Of a stretch of 60,422 bases of DNA, positions 27,241 to 34,439 are shown in pieces; positions within the stretch are counted from its first letter, which is position 1; each line of letters begins with the position of its first letter. Position numbers and translations under genes: made by a program. The notes under the pieces are model-generated. The model saw only the letters and a program-made list of their open reading frames with translations, was not told the DNA's origin and did not search any database. The DNA lies in NCBI GenBank assembly GCA_038729425.1, contig JAVYSB010000001.1, positions 1 to 60,422 on the forward strand. The letters are read 5' to 3'. Source of the DNA: Thermoplasmataceae archaeon (GTDB lineage: Archaea; Thermoplasmatota; Thermoplasmata; Thermoplasmatales; Thermoplasmataceae).

Positions 27241-27772
27241 ATTTTGACGACATAGATATTTTAATCTATCATTCCCCGGTTAATAATCCCACCAACCTCT
27301 CCTATCAGATGATTGATCAGAGAAATGGATTCTGTTGGATAAACGGCTACGAGCGCCCGGCAGTAAAATAACTCACGCAACTGTTGGCGGAATTGAGTGA
27401 TCCCTGGTAACGTTGCCGTAAACCAATAGACAGAACGGCCCTGAAAATGAGAACAAGAGGCTTTTCATTCACACGCGTTGCTGCGCCCCGATACCATCGC
27501 GTTATGACTCTTGTATTCTCTCAATGCAGATTTGCGCTTATTTTCATTCACTTCACTATCAAATTTGCCGCGATAAATTGGTCTACACCGCGCCATGTCG
27601 CCGTAATAGGAAGCACCATATGAGCGAAGGACAGGTTTGAATTAAGATCAACCATATGGCGAAAAGTACCTTCCAGTCGAGCTATAGAATTGTGTTAATA
27701 TGATATTAGAATCATTACTCAGTAAACATACATATCTGTGCATGCCAAGCCAGTATTTATCAACGAAAAACC

Positions 27773-27780
27773 TTTTTATT
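27773..27780 (+). promoter_or_regulatory. promoter of the tyrosine-degradation operon
   Basis: TTTTTATT lies about 23 bases before the HPPD ATG, predicting a leaderless message for the four-gene operon. Confidence 0.5.
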
Positions 27781-27799
27781 CACCCATTCATGTATAATC

Positions 27800-28885
27800 A
27801 TGTCTTCCGAAAGGATTCTTGACTCCATCGACGCTGTCGAGTTTTACGTGGGATCTGCAAAACAATGGGCTTACTTTCACAGAAATGCCATGGGATTTGA
27901 CCTCCTCGGCTATGCCGGCCCGGAAACCGGCGTCCGGGATCGTGTGTCATACCTCCTTGGCCAGGGATCCGTTAAACTCAAGCTGACAAGCTTCCTTGAT
28001 CAGAATTCTCCCATTGCAGAACACGTGAGAAAACACGGAGATGGCGTGAAGGACATCTCCCTCAAGGCAGACAACATCGACGAAACAGCAAAAGAAGTTG
28101 GGAAGCGAAATGTGGTGAAGCTGGGAAAGGTGGAGACCATAAAAACAAATTCTGGAAAGATCAGGAAAGCCATCGCTCCCACCTACGGAGAAACTGTCCA
28201 TACGATAACGGATTATTCAGAGTATGATGATATCCTTCCTCCCGATTTTCAGGAGGTGGAAAGCGACTCAAAGTCTGTTGGAATAAAACGCATAGACCAT
28301 GTTGTCGGGAACGTCCAAGAGAGATATATGGAAAACTGGGTAAAGTACTACATAGATGGCTTTGGTTTCCGGCAGCTCATAAGCTTCGACGACAAGCAGA
28401 TAAGCACACAGTATTCGGCTCTAAAATCAAAGGTGGTAGAATACAACAACAGAAAGATCATATTCCCCATAAATGAGCCCGCGTATGGCCTTAAAAAGTC
28501 GCAGATACAGGAGTATCTGGATTATTACAATTCTCCAGGAGTTCAGCACATAGCCCTGGAAACAGACGATATAATAAGGACTGTCTCAGACCTGAAGAGC
28601 AGAGGCATAGAGTTCCTCTACACCCCAGATTCCTATTATGAGGATCTGAAAGAGAGAGTGGGTCCCATAAGCGAAGATATGGAAAAACTCAGAAATCTGA
28701 GGATCCTGGTTGACAGGGATGAAAATGGATACCTCCTACAGATATTTACCAAGCCTATGGGAGACAGGCCCACGTTCTTCTATGAAATCATACAGAGAAA
28801 GGGAGCAATCTCATTCGGAAACGGGAATTTCAAGGCACTTTTTGAGTCAATTGAACTTGAGCAGCAGAAAAGAGGGAATCTCTGA
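27800..28885 (+). CDS. hpd: 4-hydroxyphenylpyruvate dioxygenase
   Basis: A 361-residue HPPD, which converts 4-hydroxyphenylpyruvate (from tyrosine transamination) to homogentisate with O2 and Fe(II). It has two glyoxalase-like halves. The three iron ligands are visible: H167 in RIDHVVG, H250 in GVQHIALET and E329 in TFFYEIIQR. The C-terminal FGNGNFKALFESIE is the family's closing segment. First gene of the operon; the next gene starts 3 bases after the stop. Confidence 0.96.
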   Translation: MSSERILDSIDAVEFYVGSAKQWAYFHRNAMGFDLLGYAGPETGVRDRVSYLLGQGSVKLKLTSFLDQNSPIAEHVRKHGDGVKDISLKADNIDETAKEVGKRNVVKLGKVETIKTNSGKIRKAIAPTYGETVHTITDYSEYDDILPPDFQEVESDSKSVGIKRIDHVVGNVQERYMENWVKYYIDGFGFRQLISFDDKQISTQYSALKSKVVEYNNRKIIFPINEPAYGLKKSQIQEYLDYYNSPGVQHIALETDDIIRTVSDLKSRGIEFLYTPDSYYEDLKERVGPISEDMEKLRNLRILVDRDENGYLLQIFTKPMGDRPTFFYEIIQRKGAISFGNGNFKALFESIELEQQKRGNL

Positions 28886-28888
28886 AGC

Positions 28889-29773
28889 ATGAAAATTGCC
28901 AGGGTCCTGCACAGAAATGAACCGACGGTAGTTCTCGTTGAGAATGGGAAAGCTTACCCAGTACACAGTATGCTAGGTATGGCACCTGAAAGAGTCGAGA
29001 GAGAATTCTACAATCTTCCATCATTGCTTGTAGACCATATCCCGCGGGAAGCGGCAGGTGACTTCAGCACAATGGACAAGCTCATCCCGCTGCCCGATGT
29101 ACGGTCAATAAGAGATTTTTATGCCTTCGAGACACATGTAAGAGAGGCAAGGAAAAAACGAGGGCTTGACATGGTACCCGAATGGTACAAATTTCCCGTA
29201 TTTTATTTCTCAAACACCTCGAATCTCTACCCGTCTGGAGGCACCGTACCTATCCCTTCTTACACCAGGGAAATGGACTTTGAACTTGAGATTGCGGTGG
29301 TGATAGGCAGAGATGGAAAAAACATTCAGGCAAAAGATGCCTGGCATTACGTTTTCGGTTTAACCGTCGCCAACGACTGGAGCGCAAGAGATATTCAACG
29401 GGAGGAGATGAAAGTTGGCCTCGGACCTGCCAAGGCAAAGGACTTTGCAACCAGCCTGGGACCTCTTATCGTTACCGCTGACGAAATTTTACAGAGAAAG
29501 CAGAGGGATGGAAAGATAAACCTGAAAATGACTGCTTCGGTGAATGGTTCAACATATTCGTCCGCAAACCTCAATAGCATATTTTGGGATATAGAGAAAT
29601 TGATTGAATGGGCATCGCTTGAATCGAGGCTGAGAGTGGGAGATGTGATAATGACAGGCACGGTTGGTACTGGATGTATCCTGGAATCTGGGGATCACCC
29701 TTGGCTGAAGAGCGGTGACGTTATCATACTTTCTGCTGATCTCATTGGTCAGCTTGAAAACGTAGTGGTTTAG
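28889..29773 (+). CDS. fumarylacetoacetate hydrolase family protein
   Basis: A 294-residue FAH-fold hydrolase. Metal-site residues are visible: RDFYAFETH (D76), MDFELEIAVVIG (E132 and E134) and NDWSARDIQ (D163). GTGCILE and WLKSGDV follow near the end. In the operon with HPPD and homogentisate dioxygenase its natural role is splitting fumarylacetoacetate, or directly maleylacetoacetate, into acetoacetate plus a four-carbon acid. FAH-family members are broad, so the substrate is inferred from context. Confidence 0.9.
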   Translation: MKIARVLHRNEPTVVLVENGKAYPVHSMLGMAPERVEREFYNLPSLLVDHIPREAAGDFSTMDKLIPLPDVRSIRDFYAFETHVREARKKRGLDMVPEWYKFPVFYFSNTSNLYPSGGTVPIPSYTREMDFELEIAVVIGRDGKNIQAKDAWHYVFGLTVANDWSARDIQREEMKVGLGPAKAKDFATSLGPLIVTADEILQRKQRDGKINLKMTASVNGSTYSSANLNSIFWDIEKLIEWASLESRLRVGDVIMTGTVGTGCILESGDHPWLKSGDVIILSADLIGQLENVVV

Positions 29774-29784
29774 GAGGTAATAGA

Positions 29785-30927
29785 GTGGTGTATTATGTAA
29801 GGCAGGGGGAAATGCCGGAAAGCAGACATACCTATGAGAAGAGGGAAAAGTTGCTAAGAGAAGAGCTGTTTGGCGAGGAAAGTTTCGAAGGGCCGTTTTC
29901 GCTCCTATATCATACCGGGGAGCCAACTAGAGTGGCTTCTGTAAGCAGATCAGAAAAGAAACAGATCGTTTCCGGCACAGAGGAATACAAGCATAGACAC
30001 ATTGAGTCGGAGAAGTGCGAAAGATCTGGGGACTTTATTGACAGTAGGACTTATCTTTTGTACAACAGCAGAATGTCTATGGGTATCCTGAAGCCGGAGT
30101 CCCGGACACAAAGGCTATTCAGGAGCGCCTTGCATGATCAGCTTTTCTACATACACTCAGGTATAGCAACCCTTCACTCCATGCTTGGTTCTCTTGACGT
30201 CCTAAAGGGAGATTATCTGTACATTCCAAAGGGGACTACATACAGGTTGGACAGCAGTAGTGATTTTGAATCGTTCTTCATTGAGTCGAGAGACATGATC
30301 TCAATGCCTACCAGATACCTTAACGGTTATGGGCAGTTGAAAGAAGGCGCTCCATATTATGACAGGGATATTAGAGTGCCAAAAATAGAGAAGCCATCTT
30401 CCGATAGGGGGAATTTTGAAGTATGGGTTGATTATGGAGACCACTACCTAGTCGAGAAACGAGACACAAGCCCGTTCGATGTGGTAGGTTGGGATGGGTA
30501 CCTGTATCCATATGCAATAAACGTTAGCCAGATTTCACCCATCGTTGGAAAACTTCATCAGCCCCCACCCGTCCACGAAACGTTCAGCGGAAAGTCGTTC
30601 ATGATCGGAACGTTCCTTCCCAGGAAGTTCGATTTCCATCCTAGGGCCATACCAATATCTTATTACCACAGCAACATAGATACGGACGAGGTTCTGTTTT
30701 ACTCGACCGGAAACTTCATGAGCAGGACAGGGATCAATCCCGGGTCGATAACTTTGCACGTTAGAGGATTGATACATGGACCGCAACCCGGATCAATAGA
30801 AAAAGCCATTGGAGTGGAATCTACAGACGAAGTGGCTGTGATGGTTGAAGCTTATGATCCTCTTCAGCTTACGGCTGATGCCGAGAATATTGAGGACAAA
30901 GAATATATGAAGTCCTGGTATAAATGA
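29785..30927 (+). CDS. hmgA: homogentisate 1,2-dioxygenase
   Basis: A 380-residue cupin-type dioxygenase that opens the homogentisate ring to maleylacetoacetate using Fe(II) and O2. The metal-site series is visible: YYHSNIDTDEVLFY (H295 and E302) and RGLIHGPQPG (H331), with the upstream PVHETFSG and FLPRKFDFHP segments. It is shorter than the roughly 440-residue human enzyme but matches the compact microbial form. The start is GTG with a GGAGGT ribosome site at 29773-29778. The stop overlaps the next gene as ATGA. Confidence 0.93.
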   Translation: MVYYVRQGEMPESRHTYEKREKLLREELFGEESFEGPFSLLYHTGEPTRVASVSRSEKKQIVSGTEEYKHRHIESEKCERSGDFIDSRTYLLYNSRMSMGILKPESRTQRLFRSALHDQLFYIHSGIATLHSMLGSLDVLKGDYLYIPKGTTYRLDSSSDFESFFIESRDMISMPTRYLNGYGQLKEGAPYYDRDIRVPKIEKPSSDRGNFEVWVDYGDHYLVEKRDTSPFDVVGWDGYLYPYAINVSQISPIVGKLHQPPPVHETFSGKSFMIGTFLPRKFDFHPRAIPISYYHSNIDTDEVLFYSTGNFMSRTGINPGSITLHVRGLIHGPQPGSIEKAIGVESTDEVAVMVEAYDPLQLTADAENIEDKEYMKSWYK

Positions 30928-31961
30928 TATACACCTACAACTATATCCCAATAAGGTCGGTGGCCTATGGAAAGGACAGCATACTGAAAATTAACGATTT
31001 CATAAAGGAGGCTGGGGGTTCAAGGGCAATTGTGGTAACTTCTCCTTCGGTGTCCAAGACGAGATTTTATGCTGCTGTACTGAAACGTGTTAACATCCCT
31101 TTTTCCGAATACAGGGAAATGACACAACACACTCCAAAGGAGAAGATCAACAAACTTGTTGAGATGCTTAAGAGAACAAACGCTGACCTGATCATATCTG
31201 TCGGCGGGGGAAGCGTAATTGACGCCTCGAAAGCTGCAAAACACTTTTCAAAGAAGAAGGAGCTTGTTCAAATTGCAATACCTACTACACTCTCATCGGC
31301 TGAATTTTCCCACATTGCCGGGTACACGCAGAATAACTCTAAGAAAGGCATAAGAGAAAAATACTTGACTCCGCAGTACATTATTCTTGATCCAACCGGG
31401 CCTGAGGAAACTCCTGAATGGTTGTGGAGATCTACCGGCATTCGCGCTCTGGATCATGCCGTTGAGACTCTTATATCGGAAAAGATTGGAGAGATTGCAA
31501 TAACGTTTTCCCTCATAGCCATAAAGAAACTCTTCGAGAACCTGAGCGGAAAAAGCGAGCAGAACTTTATGGAATGCCAGCTTGCATCCTGGTACTCATA
31601 TTTTGATGTTTATGATGCTTCAATGGGGCTTAGCCACCGTATAGGAAAAGTCATAGGCGCACGATACAAAATCCCACATGGAATAACATCCTGCATAACG
31701 CTACCTGCCGTGATGAGATTTTATGCCAGGACAAAGTGGAGAGAACTGTCCCTGATATCAATAAACCTAAGAGGTCAAGGGAAGGAATCCGAGGAAACGG
31801 CGATGCTTTCCGCAGATATGGTAGAATATTTCATCAAAGGTCTTGGCTTCAACAGCAAGCTTTCAGACTACGGGGTTACGGAGGAGGAACTGCCTACAAT
31901 AATGACCGAACTCAAGGATGACAATCCGGAGGTCAGAAAGCTATTACGCAGCCTCATGTAA
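30924..31961 (+). CDS. iron-alcohol-dehydrogenase-fold, maleylacetate-reductase-like enzyme
   Basis: A 345-residue group III dehydrogenase. The NAD(P) loop is SVGGGSVIDASKA (93-104), followed by IPTTLSSAEFSHIAGYT, which resembles maleylacetate reductases more than metal alcohol dehydrogenases. Of the four classical metal ligands, H178, H238 and H252 are present with the right spacing (238 to 252 = 14). The first ligand Asp is replaced by Arg (R174 in TGIRALDHAVE). Maleylacetate reductases also lack that Asp. The ATG overlaps the hmgA stop, so it belongs to the homogentisate operon. It may reduce a ring-cleavage product such as maleylacetoacetate. Substrate is inference. Confidence 0.78.
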   Translation: MIYTYNYIPIRSVAYGKDSILKINDFIKEAGGSRAIVVTSPSVSKTRFYAAVLKRVNIPFSEYREMTQHTPKEKINKLVEMLKRTNADLIISVGGGSVIDASKAAKHFSKKKELVQIAIPTTLSSAEFSHIAGYTQNNSKKGIREKYLTPQYIILDPTGPEETPEWLWRSTGIRALDHAVETLISEKIGEIAITFSLIAIKKLFENLSGKSEQNFMECQLASWYSYFDVYDASMGLSHRIGKVIGARYKIPHGITSCITLPAVMRFYARTKWRELSLISINLRGQGKESEETAMLSADMVEYFIKGLGFNSKLSDYGVTEEELPTIMTELKDDNPEVRKLLRSLM

Positions 31962-32378
31962 TCACAGGATGTAAAGTTCTTTCAGGCCGCTTCCTTCGCT
32001 ACGTTTCCTGCCAAGTTTCACGGTTCCTAACACATGGATCTCTACTTCAAGAAGCGGGGCTACGACTGCTGAAAAAAGGTGCCCACCGTGAACTGAATGA
32101 TCCCTTACGGCAAATGAAGTGTGAATGTGGAATCTCGGGTCATTTGAGGCAATGGAGCCGTGGAATGATACTATCTCAGCGCTTTCTTTATATGTGGTCT
32201 TTTCATATTCCCTCCCGTTGAAATATCCAACCACTATGTCATGAAGCGTTCCTATTCCCCACTGGATGGTGGCCGATCCTATTTCATATGTACTGACTGC
32301 TTTCTCCAGAGCCTGAAAAACGTCTTCCCCACTCTCAATTTTCAATATAACGCTGTCATTCTCACGTGCATGCATCAT
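31962..32378 (-). CDS. PPC (DUF296) domain protein
   Basis: A 138-residue single-domain PPC/DUF296 protein. The family pattern is seen in LKIESGEDVFQALEKAV, GSATIQWGIGTL, EIVSFHGSIA, FHIHTSFAVRDHSVHGGHLFSAVV and EVEIHVLG. The His cluster HIHTS-HGGHL is the conserved putative metal site. Plant relatives bind AT-rich DNA; prokaryotic ones are trimers of unknown role. Its stop meets the stop of the operon gene on the other strand with no gap. A CTTTTATC box at about 32398-32407 precedes the start. Confidence 0.85.
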   Translation of the reverse strand: MMHARENDSVILKIESGEDVFQALEKAVSTYEIGSATIQWGIGTLHDIVVGYFNGREYEKTTYKESAEIVSFHGSIASNDPRFHIHTSFAVRDHSVHGGHLFSAVVAPLLEVEIHVLGTVKLGRKRSEGSGLKELYIL

Positions 32379-32438
32379 GGCACTTCATTCCGGCAAATGA
32401 TAAAAGGTTGATACAGAAAATTTTTGGTTTTTATTGTT

Positions 32439-33146
32439 TCAGGCATTCGATCTGTTATTCTTATCCCCAAGCCCGATCCAGAACCTTTCCTCAAGTCTCA
32501 GTATTCCGTCCGCTCCGGTCATGAATTTCTTCTGGGCCACTGGATCATCCTTGTGAGCTCCGAGGACATCCTCCATCGCCTCCTCATGGTGCTCTTCCAG
32601 TTCCCTGTGAAATGTGAAGTAGTCTATATCCATGCCTGCATATTCAGGATGTTTCTGTTTCCATACCTTGAAGCCCGCCAGAATCTTGTCCCACATTGGT
32701 ATCGCCATGTTCTCGAGACCAAACTCTGCGCCGAGAGCTTCGAAGTGGTCGCTCCCGAAATACTTTCGCATGCCGTCGAGCCATGCCTTTGTTGACGGGA
32801 CCTGTTTCCTGACCATGATTTCCCTAGGTTCCATTCCTATGCTTCTGAGATATTTCCTGTACAGAAGTTCATGCCTCTTTGTCGGATCCATGTCACCGAG
32901 TTCCGACACGAGGATCGTGGTCAGGTTCTTCGCGTCGTTCTCATCTGGCGTATTAACAAGAAGTACTGAAAGTATTGATACCCACTCGCGAGTAAAATGA
33001 TAGAACTCTTGTGAAAAACGCTTGAATTCAGAAACCGTAATGTCGCCTCTCGCAAAACGGTCTATGAATTCGTTGTTTATTGCGCTGTGCCTCTTAACAA
33101 AACCGTACATCTCTCCATAAAAGTCATTGGACACTTCTTGAGTCAT
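32439..33146 (-). CDS. haem-oxygenase-like diiron enzyme candidate (CADD/TenA fold)
   Basis: A 235-residue all-helical protein of the iron-containing redox / HDO group. Ligand-type residues appear in order: E82 in SELGD, H92 in KRHELL, E145 in GLENMAIP, and the last helix H180-x3-E184-x2-H187 in DYFTFHRELEEHHEE. This matches the H-x3-D/E-x2-H helix of CADD-like diiron enzymes. Such enzymes perform oxidative cleavages, for example in p-aminobenzoate formation or fatty acid and amino acid oxidation. The substrate here is unknown. A second haem-oxygenase-fold gene is at 43.2 kb. Confidence 0.72.
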   Translation of the reverse strand: MTQEVSNDFYGEMYGFVKRHSAINNEFIDRFARGDITVSEFKRFSQEFYHFTREWVSILSVLLVNTPDENDAKNLTTILVSELGDMDPTKRHELLYRKYLRSIGMEPREIMVRKQVPSTKAWLDGMRKYFGSDHFEALGAEFGLENMAIPMWDKILAGFKVWKQKHPEYAGMDIDYFTFHRELEEHHEEAMEDVLGAHKDDPVAQKKFMTGADGILRLEERFWIGLGDKNNRSNA

Positions 33147-33288
33147 ATTATTCCCTGTATTACATGATAATATCTCTATAAAATCTTTCTGATTGCCGAT
33201 GCGGAGTAGCAGTCAGATACCTCTGAGTTCTGAGATGTCAGATCACTATGGAAAAGGCAGAGAAACAATACTTCAAAGCTAGGAGAGA

Positions 33289-33298
33289 TTATTATATT
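33289..33298 (+). promoter_or_regulatory. TATA box of GT2 gene
   Basis: TTATTATATT lies about 35 bases before the ATG of the glycosyltransferase gene. Confidence 0.4.
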
Positions 33299-33329
33299 GG
33301 AGATATTTCTGCCTGATCGTAGGTAGTTG

Positions 33330-34412
33330 ATGATGTTTTCGCTGTACGAATTTGCATTTTATGCCTTCACAGGCTTTCTTTCACTGACCTTTCTTGGTCT
33401 GCTCCTGATCTCCATTGGCAACCGTAATAGGAACATTGAAGTTCCCGGAAATGCAGGGCTGAGAACACTGGTCATAATTCCCTGCCGCGGCCTTGACTTC
33501 TCGCTCAGGGAAAATATCGCATCCATAATGGATCAGAACTACGACAGATTCAGTTGTGTTGCAGTGGTCGATGAAATGGAAGATCCGGCAATTCCAGTTC
33601 TAAAGGAAACCGGCATCCCTGTCATTAAATCCGAATTTATTTGCAAAGGATGCAGCGGAAAGGTCAGGGCGATTTCCACAGCCATTTCTAAACTCACCGA
33701 CTATGATGCTTATGTCATTGCTGATTCTGACATCCTGGTTGGAAGAGAGTGGTTGAGGCACCTTGTATTTCCATTGTCTCGTGGGGAATATGGCCTTGTC
33801 ACGGCTTTCCCTTATTTCAAGCCGGTTGGCGGATTCTGGTCAAAGGTGAAAATGGTTTGGGGGTTTGTGGGCGTTGGTATGATGGAATCCGAAATTACAA
33901 GATTTGGCTGGGGAGGATCCCTTGCGTTTCTCAAGAATCTAATAGCCTCCGAAAATGACATGCGTGAATTCAGTTCGTCTATTTCCGATGACATAGCGCT
34001 TACAAAGCTTGTCAAGAGATCTGGGAAGAAAATATTCTATTCAAGATTGGCACAGCCAGTCATAAACTCTACCGATAATTTCAGCGTGTTTCTAGAGTGG
34101 GCAAACAGGCAGACTGCCCTTTCAGAGTCTTCCTCGCCAAGAGTGTTCCAGTACGGCGTCTTGTTCTTCGGATCTACAGATTTCCTGCTGATTAGCTCAG
34201 TAGTGATGTCTCTCCTCGTATCACCGTTATTTCTCGTCTTCCTTCTTCCTTCAGTCATAACTGCATTTAAGAATGCGAGGAGAAGCAGGGAAAACAGGTT
34301 GTTTGCCTTCCTGATGAGCTTCGGAATCCCTTACCTGTATCTGTACAACCTTATTGCAGCAAAAAAAATGAAAAAGATTACGTGGAGAGGACGGGAGTAT
34401 CCAATAAAATGA
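33330..34412 (+). CDS. membrane GT2 family glycosyltransferase
   Basis: A 360-residue glycosyltransferase of the GT-A type. One N-terminal membrane helix (about 5-27) is followed by the catalytic domain with TLVIIPCRGLD, the DxD-type VIADSDILVG, ISDDIALTKLV, and the Q/RxxRW-like segment FLEWANRQT. Two C-terminal membrane segments follow (about 275-315). The topology resembles ceramide glucosyltransferase/HpnI enzymes that add sugars to membrane lipids on the cytoplasmic face. It may serve glycolipid or dolichol-glycan synthesis for AglB. I set the start at the ATG 33330 after GTAGGTAG rather than the TTG before it. Confidence 0.85.
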   Translation: MMFSLYEFAFYAFTGFLSLTFLGLLLISIGNRNRNIEVPGNAGLRTLVIIPCRGLDFSLRENIASIMDQNYDRFSCVAVVDEMEDPAIPVLKETGIPVIKSEFICKGCSGKVRAISTAISKLTDYDAYVIADSDILVGREWLRHLVFPLSRGEYGLVTAFPYFKPVGGFWSKVKMVWGFVGVGMMESEITRFGWGGSLAFLKNLIASENDMREFSSSISDDIALTKLVKRSGKKIFYSRLAQPVINSTDNFSVFLEWANRQTALSESSSPRVFQYGVLFFGSTDFLLISSVVMSLLVSPLFLVFLLPSVITAFKNARRSRENRLFAFLMSFGIPYLYLYNLIAAKKMKKITWRGREYPIK

Positions 34413-34439
34413 GTGAATAACCACCGATCACGGCAAATA

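Larger units (their letters stand above)
27108..27799. other. 692-base region without an intact gene
   Basis: No intact gene is visible. On the minus strand one frame stays open from 27641 to 27264, apart from a single TGA at 27465-27467. It reads like a possible decayed coding sequence of about 126 codons, but no family was recognised. Near the HemQ side are hairpins (27168-27180 and 27187-27240). The right end carries the promoter of the tyrosine-degradation operon. No tRNA fold was found. Confidence 0.5.
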
